64,000 nt of DNA from Methanocella_A sp049676595 (GCF_049676595.1 NZ_CP187259.1:2356001-2420000); one strand, 5' to 3'; counted from the first letter of the stretch, positions 48,459-57,110 are shown. Notes: generated by a model not told the origin, from the sequence alone. Translations and numbers: made by a program.

Positions 48459-49277
48459 TCACGTCAGCTTCTCGCGCACGAGATCATAGAACTTGTCGTG
48501 GAACTTGACGAACAGCGCCGGGTTCTCGCACCTGGTGAAGGTCAGGACATCCTTCGTGGTGACGCTGGTCATGTACTGGCCGTCGACGACGACCATGGAT
48601 TCTTTGTCTTCCCGCAGCAGCTCAAGTTTGATGGTGCTTCTGGCAGGAACCACCCAGGGGCGGGCGGAGAGCTTGTACGGGGCCAGGGGCACGATGATGA
48701 TGCCGTCGACGCCCGGATCGACGATGGGACCGCCGGCGCTCATGGCGTATGCAGTGGAGCCCGTCGGCGTGGCGAAGACGATGCCGTCCGCCCTGAACTC
48801 TTCCATGAACTTACCGTCCACGTAAACGCGGAACTGGGAGATCTTCGCAGGCCTGGACGTGATGACAACCGCCTCGTTCATGGCACACGGGAGCTCGTAC
48901 TCGTTGAGCTTCACCGCCATCCGCTGGCGCTCGACCACCTCGAAGTTTGAGATGATGTCGTCGATCATGTAGATGGCACTCTCAGGGTCGATAACCGTGA
49001 GGAAGCCCACTTCGCCCATGTTGATGCCCATGATCGGGGTCGGCTTGGGTAAAAGCTGAAGAGAACGCAGAATTGTCCCATCGCCCCCGAAAACGAGGAC
49101 CAGGTCGGCGTACATCTCGTCGATCTCGGTGGCTTCTTTGCTGTTGCAGAGACCGGCAGTAACGGGGTCGATGTACAGCTTGACTTTGTAGGAAAGATGC
49201 TTGACAAACGCAGGGATGATACTCTTAGGGTCCTTGACATCGAGCCTCGAAATGATACCTACAGATTTTGCCTGCAT
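48459..49277 (-). CDS. nadK: NAD kinase
   Basis: ATP- or polyphosphate-dependent NAD kinase, 272 residues, which makes NADP. The GGDGTILR motif, the NE motif in PCAMNEAVVITSRPAKI and the diagnostic RADGIVFATPTGSTAYAMSAGGP stretch are all present. The frame extends to 49409, but homology begins at ATG 49277 (MQAKSVGIISRLDVKDP). The extra N-terminal codons are part of the upstream region. Downstream (48416-48452) lies a half-array of CACAGATTGCACGG-like words, a solo arm of a family B element. Confidence 0.92.
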   Translation of the reverse strand: MQAKSVGIISRLDVKDPKSIIPAFVKHLSYKVKLYIDPVTAGLCNSKEATEIDEMYADLVLVFGGDGTILRSLQLLPKPTPIMGINMGEVGFLTVIDPESAIYMIDDIISNFEVVERQRMAVKLNEYELPCAMNEAVVITSRPAKISQFRVYVDGKFMEEFRADGIVFATPTGSTAYAMSAGGPIVDPGVDGIIIVPLAPYKLSARPWVVPARSTIKLELLREDKESMVVVDGQYMTSVTTKDVLTFTRCENPALFVKFHDKFYDLVREKLT

Positions 49278-49433
49278 GGATAGACTATCCTGCTCAATAG
49301 TAAGCGCATATCGGATATAAGATATTTGGGGAAAGGATTTAGTAGACATGCAATTGAATAAGCCCCTTGCGCTATCCATACGACCTGCATTATGCTTAAT
49401 CCTGCCCACGCTAGCGCCCGGACTTGGATTAAG

Positions 49434-49545
49434 TATTTATACCCGATTATGACTATTATAGGCTAATACCCGGCTTTGATTATTATAAATTGCATATCAG
49501 GGCCTTTTAAGTTTCATCAAAAAAATCCACTGGAGTGAAGTATCT
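49434..49545 (+). promoter_or_regulatory. Promoter and ribosome site of the aIF5A gene
   Basis: TATA candidates AGTATTTATACC (about 49433-49444) and GATTATTATAAATT (about 49479-49492) precede the gene. The start codon is TTG 49545, preceded by GGAGTGAAG about 7 bases upstream. Confidence 0.45.
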
Positions 49546-49931
49546 TGAAGCAGCAGTCTGAAGTAAAATCGCTGAAAGAAGGAAAATTCGTAATCATCGA
49601 TGACGAGCCCTGCCAGATCGTCTCTGTGCAGCACTCTAAGCCCGGTAAGCACGGCGCAGCCAAGGCTCGTGTGGATGCCATCGGCCTGTTCGACGGCTCG
49701 AAGAGGTCCATCGTACAGCCGGTCGACGCCAAGATCTACGTCCCCATCGTCGAGAGGAAGAACGCCCAGGTAATCTCCATCGCAGGCAACATGGCCCAGC
49801 TGATGGACACCGCAGACTACTCGACCTTCGAGCTGGCTATCCCGGACGAACTGCAGGGCAAGATCAACCAGGGCGAAGAAGTCCAGTACATGGCCGCCAT
49901 GGGCAAGCTCAAGTTCTCCTTCAGGCAGTAA
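49545..49931 (+). CDS. eif5A: Translation initiation factor aIF5A
   Basis: Archaeal IF5A, 128 residues, which relieves ribosome stalling. The hypusine-site loop HSKPGKHGAAKARV contains the modified lysine (K35). It starts at TTG 49545 (KQQSEVKSLKEGKFVII). It lies 21 bases before the agmatinase gene and likely forms one operon with it. The lysine must be changed to deoxyhypusine with spermidine, whose synthesis depends on agmatine, so the pairing is functional (inference). Confidence 0.94.
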   Translation: MKQQSEVKSLKEGKFVIIDDEPCQIVSVQHSKPGKHGAAKARVDAIGLFDGSKRSIVQPVDAKIYVPIVERKNAQVISIAGNMAQLMDTADYSTFELAIPDELQGKINQGEEVQYMAAMGKLKFSFRQ

Positions 49932-49952
49932 GCTGCCAGGTAAACCTGGAAC

Positions 49953-50819
49953 ATGAATTACAATATTTTTGCGGAAGGTGACGCGTCCTTCGAGGACGCC
50001 ACTTTCGTCATCTACGGCGTTCCTTTTGATAACACTTCGTCGTTCAGGGCAGGCTCCAGGTGGGCGCCCGACGAGATGCGGAAGATGTCGTACAACTTCG
50101 AGACGTACAACCCGGACCTGGAAGTGGACCTGGCCGAAGTGCCCATCCACGACATGGGCAACTGCGATACCTACGCCAGCGTAGAGGAGACGCTCGAAGA
50201 AGTCTACATGACCTCTAAACAGATTGTCGACGCCGGCAAAATCCCCATCATGATGGGCGGAGAGCACTCGCTCACCTACCCGTGCGTCAAGTCTCTCGGC
50301 AAGAACGTCGGCTTTGTGGTCATGGACGCCCACTGCGACCTGAGGACAGAATACAGGGGCATCGAGCACAACCACGCTTGCGTTTCCCGCCACATTATCG
50401 AGGACCTGTCCGACAAGTACGTCACGATCGGCGTCCGCAGCGGCCCGAAAGAAGAGTGGGACTACATCCGGGACAACAAGAACATCAGGGCGTATACCAA
50501 TGAAGACGTCCACAGCAGAGGTATCAAAGCGATTCTCAAAGACGCTGACGAGTACCTGCAGGGCTGTGACAAAATCTACCTGTCGCTGGACATGGATGCA
50601 ATTGACCCGGCCTACGCCCCGGGCCTCGGCACTCCCGAGCCTTTCGGCATGACACCCCGGGAAGTCCGCACGGTGATCAGGCACTTTGCGCCGATAACGG
50701 CCGCTTTCGACCTGGTCGAGATTTCGCCGGACTACGACGCCGGCGGCATCACTTCCGGGCTCGGCGCCAAGCTGATCCGCGATTTCATCGCGGCAAAGTG
50801 GAAAGCCCTGGGCCACTAA
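49953..50819 (+). CDS. speB: Agmatinase (ureohydrolase)
   Basis: Mn-dependent ureohydrolase of 288 residues, expected to cut agmatine to putrescine and urea. Metal-binding motifs: GGEHSLTYP, DAHCDLR and DMDAIDPAYAPGLG; other typical features are SFRAGSRWAP and the C-terminal DAGGITSGLGAKLI. Members with this motif set can also act on other guanidino substrates. ATG 49953 follows the aIF5A gene by 21 bases. The ATG comes after CCTGGAAC, a weak ribosome site. Confidence 0.9.
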   Translation: MNYNIFAEGDASFEDATFVIYGVPFDNTSSFRAGSRWAPDEMRKMSYNFETYNPDLEVDLAEVPIHDMGNCDTYASVEETLEEVYMTSKQIVDAGKIPIMMGGEHSLTYPCVKSLGKNVGFVVMDAHCDLRTEYRGIEHNHACVSRHIIEDLSDKYVTIGVRSGPKEEWDYIRDNKNIRAYTNEDVHSRGIKAILKDADEYLQGCDKIYLSLDMDAIDPAYAPGLGTPEPFGMTPREVRTVIRHFAPITAAFDLVEISPDYDAGGITSGLGAKLIRDFIAAKWKALGH

Positions 50820-50950
50820 AGCCTGAGGCTTCCAATTTCTACTTTTCGAAGATATTATCAAGGGATCTGCAAACGATCGCTGCGCCGTGCCCGCTTCGGA
50901 TAACTCTTGTACTCTATACCGTGTCGTATCTGTGCCCGGGAACCTACACG

Positions 50951-51136
50951 AACGCTGCGCTGTGACCGACTGGAAGCAGTCTCTTGTATACAGGATCACA
51001 GATTGAAACAGATTACACCGATTTCACAGATGGCATTAGAATTAAAGCTGTTGACGGTAAATCCGTTTATCATCGATTATTATCTGTGCAATCTGTTAAA
51101 TCTGTAGTAATCTGTGATCTGGCACAGCGCAGCGTT
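50951..51136. repeat. Quasi-palindromic element, family B (copy 4)
   Basis: AACGCTGCGCTGTGAC at the left, GGCACAGCGCAGCGTT at the right; CACAGATT/AATCTGTG arms; core ATTAAAGCTGTTGACGGTAA... to ...ATCATCGATTATTATCTG, closest to copy 3. A degenerate unit resembling the 75-bp repeats lies at about 50870-50950 just left of it. It fills the gap between agmatinase and serine dehydratase genes. Confidence 0.78.
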
Positions 51137-51254
51137 CGTCTTGCTGTCTCACGCCACCCGAGCAACCAGAGTCGCAAGCCGTATCCCCATACCACCAAGT
51201 TTTCAAACACGGCCTGCCCTGAAGGTGATAAACCTGAGACGGAGGCATAGTTCT

Positions 51255-51914
51255 ATGGACATCTTCGACATCATCGGCCCTGTGATGACCGGGCCTTCCA
51301 GCTCGCATACGGCGGGGGCAGTCAGGCTGGGCAGGCTGGCGGCATCGATTCTCGGGACGGAGGTGTCTGAAGCAGTGATGGGGCTGCACGGATCTTTCGC
51401 TTGTACTGGAGAGGGGCACGGGACGGATCGGGCGCTGGTGTCCGGGCTCATGGGGTGGACAGACGACGACCCCAGGATTGCACAGCCCTTTGAAGCTGCC
51501 GAGGCGGCGGGAATTCGCTACTCCTTTGAAAACGTGGACCTCGGCGAACTCGCTCACCCTAACTCAGTGCGCTTTTCGCTCCTGGGCAGGAAGGGCGAGA
51601 GCTGTACGATTACAGGCAGCTCTGTGGGCGGGGGCCGGGTACTCATCACCGCCATCGACGACATCCGGCTGGAGATCACCGGGGAGATGCCCACGCTGTT
51701 CGTGTTACACGGCGACCGCCCGGGAGTGATTGCCGGCGTCACCCGAATCCTGGCCGAACGGCAGATCAACGTGGCCCGGATGAGCATGTTCAGGAAGAAA
51801 AAAGGCGATCTGGCAGCCATGGTTGTTGAAACAGACCAGCCTGTAACTGGCGGCGATCTGGAGCGGATCGGGTGGCTGGAGAACATAATCAAAGTACGCA
51901 ACGTCAGGCGATAG
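51255..51914 (+). CDS. sdaAB: L-serine dehydratase, beta subunit (with ACT domain)
   Basis: Beta chain of the [4Fe-4S] L-serine dehydratase, 219 residues, which converts serine to pyruvate and ammonia together with the alpha chain. MDIFDIIGPVMTGPSSSHTAGAVRLGRLA is the family start; a C-terminal ACT domain (LFVLHGDRPGVIAGVTRILA) may bind serine as regulator. ATG 51255 follows GGAGG; the frame opens at 51114 inside the repeat element, so the longer version is rejected. It lies 12 bases before the alpha subunit gene. Confidence 0.92.
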   Translation: MDIFDIIGPVMTGPSSSHTAGAVRLGRLAASILGTEVSEAVMGLHGSFACTGEGHGTDRALVSGLMGWTDDDPRIAQPFEAAEAAGIRYSFENVDLGELAHPNSVRFSLLGRKGESCTITGSSVGGGRVLITAIDDIRLEITGEMPTLFVLHGDRPGVIAGVTRILAERQINVARMSMFRKKKGDLAAMVVETDQPVTGGDLERIGWLENIIKVRNVRR

Positions 51915-51926
51915 GCAGGTACAGAG

Positions 51927-52832
51927 ATGGAGAGCAAGCTTTCTTTGCAAAGGTGGATTGATGAGGCAGCAAGGCAGAGCATGAGCTTTGGCGACTACTG
52001 CCTGAAGGCTCAGGCTGAAGAGCTCGAAATCCCTGCCGGAGCAATCCTGGACCGAATGGAGAAAGCCCTGGAAGTGATGGCCGAGGCAGTAAAACACGGC
52101 CTTGAAGGAAAGCGTTCCCGCAGCGGCCTGGCAGGAGGAGCCGGGAGTAAGATGCAGGCCCTGATGGAAGTAAAACCAGATGGTTTCATACTTGGCCGCA
52201 CGATGTCCCGCGCGGTCATGACAGCGCTGGCGGCCTCAGAATCAAACGCCTGTATGGGCAGGATAGTGGCTGCGCCTACCGCCGGCTCGAGCGGAGTGCT
52301 GCCGGGAGTACTTTTCTCAGTAGGGGATTTGTACTGCTTCGACCGCAGACACCTCACAAAGGGTCTGGTCGTTGCCGGATGTATCGGCAGAGTGATCGCT
52401 TCCAGGGCTTCGCTCTCAGGGGCGGAAGGAGGCTGTCAGGCAGAGTGTGGATCTGCCGCTGCGATGGCCGCCGGTGCGACAGTCGAGATCTGCGGAGGGA
52501 CCCCGGGGCAGGTAGGAGATGCGGCGGCAATCGCTTTGAAAAACATGCTCGGCCTGGTATGTGATCCGGTAGCCGGGCTGGTGGAAGTGCCTTGCGTGAA
52601 AAGAAATGCCGGTGCAGCAGCCCAGGCGCTTGTCGCCGCAGAAATGGCCTTGTGTGGCATTTCTAGCGCTATACCAGTTGACGAAGTGATCGATGCCATG
52701 GCTTCGATAGGCCATAGCATACCTCAAACTCTTAAGGAAACAGCTCTCGGAGGCCTTGCAACGACTCCTACAGGCCTGAGAATAGCCGGGAACAATTCCC
52801 GGAGCTACCACTCCTGCCCTAAGAAAGAATAA
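51927..52832 (+). CDS. sdaAA: L-serine dehydratase, alpha subunit
   Basis: Catalytic chain, 301 residues. Cys residues that bind the Fe-S cluster lie in AGCIGRVIASRASLSGAEGGCQAECGSAAA and further on in VEVPCVKRNAGA, as in the bacterial enzyme; PTAGSSGVLPGVL is family-typical. Start ATG 51927. This two-subunit, Fe-S type is common in clostridia; its presence in an archaeon suggests transfer, but composition gives no clear sign of recency. Confidence 0.93.
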   Translation: MESKLSLQRWIDEAARQSMSFGDYCLKAQAEELEIPAGAILDRMEKALEVMAEAVKHGLEGKRSRSGLAGGAGSKMQALMEVKPDGFILGRTMSRAVMTALAASESNACMGRIVAAPTAGSSGVLPGVLFSVGDLYCFDRRHLTKGLVVAGCIGRVIASRASLSGAEGGCQAECGSAAAMAAGATVEICGGTPGQVGDAAAIALKNMLGLVCDPVAGLVEVPCVKRNAGAAAQALVAAEMALCGISSAIPVDEVIDAMASIGHSIPQTLKETALGGLATTPTGLRIAGNNSRSYHSCPKKE

Positions 52833-52842
52833 AATAATTTGC

Positions 52843-52860
52843 GGCCCTGGCGGGCCGTGG
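52843..52860. terminator. Hairpin between convergent sdaAA and KGG genes
   Basis: GGCCC-TGGC-GGGCC (52843-52856) sits between the two stop codons; AT-rich sequence lies on both sides. A bidirectional terminator is plausible. Confidence 0.4.
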
Positions 52861-52883
52861 CGGCCTGACCGACCGCGGTAACT

Positions 52884-53123
52884 TTACTTTTCAGATTCCT
52901 TCCCTTTTTCGATGAGATCTTTTACCTTCTGGCCGCCCTTTTCGCCGCCCTTGTGGCCAATCTCCTCGTAGAACTCGTGACCATGCGTCTTAGCAGTTCT
53001 CTCGCCGCCCTTGTGGCCAATCTCCTCGTAGAACTCGTGGCCGTGGGTTTCCGCCGTCTTTTCGCCGCCCTTATGCCCGGCTTCCTTGACACTCATGTCA
53101 CCTTTTTTCTCCTTCTCAGCCAT
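52884..53123 (-). CDS. KGG-repeat stress protein
   Basis: Small hydrophilic protein of 79 residues with three KGG motifs: VKEAGHKGGEKTAETHGHEF, then two further GHKGG repeats about 20 residues apart. This is the stress-induced KGG family (like general stress protein GsiB), thought to protect other molecules under stress; mechanism unknown. The coding DNA of two repeats is practically identical over about 37 bases (52942-, 53002-), spaced 60 bases. ATG 53123 is preferred over the upstream extension to 53162, with GGTGAT before it. Convergent with sdaAA. Confidence 0.8.
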   Translation of the reverse strand: MAEKEKKGDMSVKEAGHKGGEKTAETHGHEFYEEIGHKGGERTAKTHGHEFYEEIGHKGGEKGGQKVKDLIEKGKESEK

Positions 53124-53469
53124 ACTAATCACCGAAAAAAACTCTTTTCGTATATGTATCAAGGTATCTTGAGGAAAATGACGGAGTATGCCGGGTATGT
53201 CGTATTATGAGCAAACAAGGGGTGGGGATAAATCGGACTACGTCGACCTCGAGTTTCTAAGGCTCGACATTTGTTGCCGGCTGGCTGATGCCCTGCAGAT
53301 AGGTTTAAGATATCAGAAGCCCGACAGTAAATAGCTCGCGGATATACTCCACGCTGCTTGTGCCGGGCAAAAATTATATAAGCAAAGCCACAAAGTTAAG
53401 GTACAGCTTCGCCACTGTACAGTAGAATACAGTAAACTAATCAAATTACACTGATCAAGAGGATTTTTA
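53124..53469. other. Intergenic region ahead of rps15
   Basis: It contains a small open frame (see 53197-53334) and the rps15 promoter: AATTATATAAGC at about 53371-53382 is a strong TATA box, which leaves a leader of about 65 bases before ATG 53470. No stable long hairpin seen. Confidence 0.45.
53197..53334 (+). CDS. Possible small protein (45 codons), uncertain
   Basis: Open frame MSYYEQTRGGDKSDYVDLEF... to ...IGLRYQKPDSK. The amino-acid composition looks protein-like and the frame has a good start (an earlier in-frame ATG at 53188 has GGAG just before it), but no family is recognised and it could be chance. It ends about 35 bases before the rps15 TATA box. Confidence 0.3.
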   Translation: MSYYEQTRGGDKSDYVDLEFLRLDICCRLADALQIGLRYQKPDSK

Positions 53470-53928
53470 ATGGCTAAGATGCATACTCGCAGAAAGGGTC
53501 GCTCCAGGTCCACCAGGCCGGTCAGGAAGACCCCCCCGGCATGGTTCACCATGAGCAAGGATGAAGTAGAGAAGCTCGTCGTCAAGACCTACGGGCAGAA
53601 CGTAACCACCAGCCAGGTCGGCATCGTCCTCAGGGACAAGTATGGCGTACCTGACATCACCCAGGTTACCGGCAAGAAGGTATCCGCAATCCTGAAGGAC
53701 AACGGTACCGGACCCAAGCTCCCGGAAGACCTCGTCAACCTGATCAAGAAGGCCATCCGCCTGCACAAGCACCTCAATGAGAACCACAAGGACCTCCACA
53801 ACAAGAGGGCCCTGCAGCTCACCGAGTCCAAAGTAAGGCGCCTGGTCAAGTACTACCACGCAACCGGCGTACTCCCGATGGACTGGGTATACACTCCGGC
53901 AACCGCGGAAATTCTCATATCCAGGTAA
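53470..53928 (+). CDS. rps15: Ribosomal protein uS15
   Basis: Archaeal/eukaryotic-type small-subunit protein S15, 152 residues: MAKMHTRRKGRSRSTRPVRK is the archaeal N-terminal extension; the S15 core is about 75-150 (DLVNLIKKAIRLHKHLNENH, LQLTESKVRRLVKYYHATGV). First gene of a uS15-RecJ-Pcc1 operon conserved in euryarchaea; the next start is 25 bases after its stop. Confidence 0.95.
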   Translation: MAKMHTRRKGRSRSTRPVRKTPPAWFTMSKDEVEKLVVKTYGQNVTTSQVGIVLRDKYGVPDITQVTGKKVSAILKDNGTGPKLPEDLVNLIKKAIRLHKHLNENHKDLHNKRALQLTESKVRRLVKYYHATGVLPMDWVYTPATAEILISR

Positions 53929-53953
53929 GACTGTACCCGCGGCAGGTGGCGGC

Positions 53954-55246
53954 ATGTTAGACGCTGTCTCACAAATGGCCCGACCTGCGGCGGACAAAAT
54001 TTTTAAAGCACCTTTTGTGCGGGTTGTTTCCCACCACGATGCGGACGGGATTACAGCCTGCGGCATTATTTGTCAGGCGCTGCTGCGCCGGAAGATCAAT
54101 TTTCAGGCTACCATCGTCAGCAATCTTGATCCTTCGATCGATGCGGCCCTCGACCCTGCAGTACCTGTCATATTCTGCGACATGGGCTCGGGGCAGCCGG
54201 ATATCGTCAACAAGTACGATGCCATAATTCTAGACCATCACGTGCCTGTTGGAGAGCATAAAAACATCCAGGTCAACCCCCACCTGATCGGCGTCGATGG
54301 AGGCTCGGAGATGTCAGCCTCAGGAGTTGCCTACGCGCTGGCCCGAATTATGGGAGACAACGTCGATCTGGCCGGGCTCGCGATCTCGGGAGCCGTAGGG
54401 GACAAGCAGAAGATGGCAGGCCCCAACAAGGACATCCTCGACGAGGCCGTCAGGAGCGGCATCATTACGATTCAGAAAGGGATGAAGCTGGGCATGGGCC
54501 CGCTTGAAAAGGTCCTCGAATACTCGATCGACCCCTACTTCAGCTTCTCCGGAAAGCAGCACGATACCGAGGAATTCCTGAAGGAGATGAGGCTGAGCGG
54601 AAACATCGAATCCCTGTCGCAGGATGACTTAAAGCGCCTGGGCAGCGCGCTCTCACTGCTATTACTCAAAAAGTCACCGCCGGACTCGGTCGATGCGCTG
54701 TTCGGCGACGTGTACCTCCTGAACAAGGAGCTAATCAAGGACGTCTACGACTTTACCAACACGGTCAACTCCTGCGGGAAAATGGGTATGCCCGGGCTGG
54801 GACTGGAAGTATGCCTGCGGCATGAGCCTGCGCTGAAGCAGGCCGAGGAAAAGCGCTTCGGCTACTCCCGCCAGATTCTGGACGCACTAAATGAGGCAGT
54901 AGGCAGGGTCAAGGACATCGGCTGGGTCAGGTATATAGACATCCAGAGCAGCGACGTAACCGGAGCCATCGCATCCATTGTCATCAGATATATCATGCCA
55001 GACAAACCCCTCATTGTGCTTAATACCGAAGATGGCAAAGTCAAGGTATCAGCAAGAGGCACACCCCAGCTAATTAAGCAGGGCCTGGACCTGTCAGCCG
55101 CGCTGAGAGAAAGCGCAGGAGTAGCAGGCGGCAGTGGCGGCGGCCACAAGATAGCTTCCGGAGCTGCCATTCCGATCGGCAGGCAGCAGGAATTCCTTGA
55201 CCGCCTGAACACAATTGTAGGGAGGCAGATTGGTGGCCAGATGTAA
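53954..55246 (+). CDS. DHH-family RecJ-like single-strand nuclease (archaeal RecJ/GAN)
   Basis: DHH/DHHA1 phosphoesterase, 430 residues. HHDADGITACGIICQALL contains motif I (DAD), ILDHHVPVGEHKN contains the DHH motif, and the C-terminal DHHA1 domain has GGSGGGHKIASGAAIPIG. Archaeal members are RecJ-like 5'-3' nucleases; one type (GAN) associates with the GINS replisome complex, so a role in replication or repair is expected. ATG 53954 follows AGGTGG. It overlaps the Pcc1 start by about 15 bases. Confidence 0.88.
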   Translation: MLDAVSQMARPAADKIFKAPFVRVVSHHDADGITACGIICQALLRRKINFQATIVSNLDPSIDAALDPAVPVIFCDMGSGQPDIVNKYDAIILDHHVPVGEHKNIQVNPHLIGVDGGSEMSASGVAYALARIMGDNVDLAGLAISGAVGDKQKMAGPNKDILDEAVRSGIITIQKGMKLGMGPLEKVLEYSIDPYFSFSGKQHDTEEFLKEMRLSGNIESLSQDDLKRLGSALSLLLLKKSPPDSVDALFGDVYLLNKELIKDVYDFTNTVNSCGKMGMPGLGLEVCLRHEPALKQAEEKRFGYSRQILDALNEAVGRVKDIGWVRYIDIQSSDVTGAIASIVIRYIMPDKPLIVLNTEDGKVKVSARGTPQLIKQGLDLSAALRESAGVAGGSGGGHKIASGAAIPIGRQQEFLDRLNTIVGRQIGGQM

Positions 55247-55475
55247 AGCTCACATGGTTGTCGAGGCTGAGAACGCCCGGATGGTCGAGAAAGCGATCGT
55301 AGCGGACAATCCTTCCTATGTACGCACACGTGTCGAGGGCAACAAGGTGATCATTGAAGTAGAGTCCGACACTGCTGGCTCTATGCTGGCTACGCTGGAC
55401 GATCTGCTGGTCAACCTGAAAGTCGCTGACGAGCTGCTCGAAGGCCAGGGCACTATCGAAGGTCAGGAAGACTGA
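55233..55475 (+). CDS. pcc1: KEOPS complex subunit Pcc1
   Basis: Small dimerising subunit of KEOPS, the complex that adds threonylcarbamoyl to A37 of tRNA; about 80 residues. ARCKAHMVVEAENARMVEKA, VRTRVEGNKVIIEVESDTAG and SMLATLDDLLVNLKVAD are typical Pcc1/CTAG segments. GTG 55233 is preferred (7 bases after GGAGG at 55221-55225); TTG 55230 is also possible. It overlaps the RecJ gene. Conserved operon partner. Confidence 0.87.
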   Translation: MARCKAHMVVEAENARMVEKAIVADNPSYVRTRVEGNKVIIEVESDTAGSMLATLDDLLVNLKVADELLEGQGTIEGQED

Positions 55476-55600
55476 GATAAAACAAAATTTTATAATACTT
55501 AGCTGGATAGCAGCGTTGGCATATGCCGAACAGTTACTCCTGATACGCAAAAATATTTATGGCTTTAAGCACATATATGTAGATTTGCGGGAAACAAGGT

Positions 55601-55777
55601 ATGTCGGATCTAAAAACACTGTTCACTGTTGCAGCCCTAATCAGCCTGGTCGTTGGCCTGACATCGTTACTGGTATTCCATATACCCGCGATCTACTGTG
55701 TTATTTTATCTATATTCACCGGAGTCATATTTTTCTTCATCATTCTCTGGAGCTCATACTTATTTGTCTTCAGGTAA
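55601..55777 (+). CDS. Two-helix small membrane protein, 58 residues
   Basis: Frame MSDLKTLFTVAALISLVVGL... to ...WSSYLFVFR with two hydrophobic helices: about 8-28 and about 31-56, with the Pro in HIPAIYC as the turn between them. ATG 55601 lies 5-6 bases after an AAGG-like site in GGGAAACAAGG. AAATATTTATGG at about 55551-55562 is a TATA-like box. It lies 125 bases after pcc1, before the convergent phosphodiesterase gene. No family recognised; too short for routine gene finders. Confidence 0.65.
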   Translation: MSDLKTLFTVAALISLVVGLTSLLVFHIPAIYCVILSIFTGVIFFFIILWSSYLFVFR

Positions 55778-55847
55778 ACAGACCAGCCAGGTTCGGCCGT
55801 GACGAGGTTCCTTCGCCCCTTCATGGTTAATCAGGTCGGCCCCATCA

Positions 55848-57110
55848 TCATATGCTCCAGATGAGTAACGGGATTTCCATCTCATCTCTGGTCAGGCCGC
55901 CATGATGGCCTTTGAAAGTCACTTCGAATACGTCTTTTTCATACCACCATACCGACTCGCCTTGAAGTGGAAGAATAACGAGATTTCCCAGCCGCCCTCC
56001 CAGGGCTTCCGATGGCTCGCCGGCCCCAAAATAACCGCCACTGATCAGATCAGTAGTACAGCATACGACCGCTCTGCCATCCAGCTTCTCCTGCAGCAGG
56101 GAGAATGCATCATCAAGGCACTCTTCCCGGACGTACAGGAACATATCCCGGCATGACCCGGCAGGGGCCATGACTCTGCCCGCCCGGTTCCTTCGCATAT
56201 AGCCCTCGATCTCCGGGAACTCCCGGTTCAGGTATATTGTTCTGGCCGGATCAATCGAGGTCTGCCCGTGATCAGCGGTAAGGATAAAGACAACTTTGCC
56301 CGCTTTATCCTTACCTGCGCTGCTGATGGCCCTCCAGAACACCTCTTCCAAGTCTGTGAGAAACTGAGTAAACGTAGCAGCTACTTGTTCCGATCCCGGG
56401 CCATAGTGGTGAAGTGCAGAGTCGATTCCATCGTAGTAGAAGTAGAAATAGGCCTTTTCGGTCTCGGCAAGGATCGCTTTTGCCAGCGCAGCCAGGCCGT
56501 CGGCGGTCGATTCGAAGCCTCCTACAGTAGCCGGCTTGAAGATTAGGTCAGAAAAAGTCGACCTGGCATACTCGTTATTCTGGAAAGCATAGCCTTTCAC
56601 CCCGTGGCTGCTCAGCTTCTGGTACAGGCTACCGGCAGGATATATCTCGGCCGGCCGTACGTTCGTATCCCGCTTCAGCGAGTCCCTGACGCTCTGCTCC
56701 CTCGCGTAAGCATAAAGCAGCGGTGCAATGATATCGTCAGCTTTCGGCTCGTAGTAGAACCACTCGTAGAGGCCGTGCTGTAAAACGCTCAGACCGGTGT
56801 TGACAGTCGTCACATTACAGGCAGTCGTAGATGGAAACTGGGTAGCAAGCTTATGCAGCGCACCGTCCTCAATCAGACGCCCTATAAACGGCCTACCTAT
56901 CGCCAGATTAGCGAACTGCGCCCACCCGATGCCGTCTACGAGCAACAGGACGACTTTATCATAATCCCCTTTAACCTTGCTAAAAGCTTCCGGGGGCAGG
57001 ACTCCGGCAGGACGTTCAGAGGTCAGCATGGAAAGAATTGTGCCCGGCAGATTCTCTATCCGATACTGCCCGCAGGACTGTGGATTAACAAAGTAGTCGG
57101 GGAGATTCAT
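55848..57110 (-). CDS. Type I phosphodiesterase / nucleotide pyrophosphatase-like protein (alkaline phosphatase superfamily)
   Basis: Metal-dependent phosphohydrolase of 420 residues, cytoplasmic (no signal peptide). VVLLLVDGIGWAQF holds the first metal Asp, FPSTTACNVTTVNTG the catalytic Thr, YYDGIDSALHHYGPGSE a second metal site, and ILTADHGQTSID the Asp-His pair; the C-terminal FKGHHGGLTRDEMEIPLLIW completes the set. This is the PF01663-type layout. Substrate unknown (nucleotides, phosphodiesters or a phosphonate). ATG 57110. Confidence 0.85.
   Translation of the reverse strand: MNLPDYFVNPQSCGQYRIENLPGTILSMLTSERPAGVLPPEAFSKVKGDYDKVVLLLVDGIGWAQFANLAIGRPFIGRLIEDGALHKLATQFPSTTACNVTTVNTGLSVLQHGLYEWFYYEPKADDIIAPLLYAYAREQSVRDSLKRDTNVRPAEIYPAGSLYQKLSSHGVKGYAFQNNEYARSTFSDLIFKPATVGGFESTADGLAALAKAILAETEKAYFYFYYDGIDSALHHYGPGSEQVAATFTQFLTDLEEVFWRAISSAGKDKAGKVVFILTADHGQTSIDPARTIYLNREFPEIEGYMRRNRAGRVMAPAGSCRDMFLYVREECLDDAFSLLQEKLDGRAVVCCTTDLISGGYFGAGEPSEALGGRLGNLVILPLQGESVWWYEKDVFEVTFKGHHGGLTRDEMEIPLLIWSI

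Noticed and set aside
48459..49409. 316-codon version of NAD kinase
   Set aside because: The family begins at MQAKSVGIISRLD (49277); the added part has no homology and spans the promoter.
49497..50999. A 500-codon open frame on the minus strand
   Set aside because: It is antisense to aIF5A and agmatinase, both certain by motif. High GC third positions open the opposite frame. No family resemblance in its product.
51114..51254. N-terminal extension of the serine dehydratase beta subunit
   Set aside because: It reads through the end of a family B element; the true start ATG 51255 has GGAGG in front.
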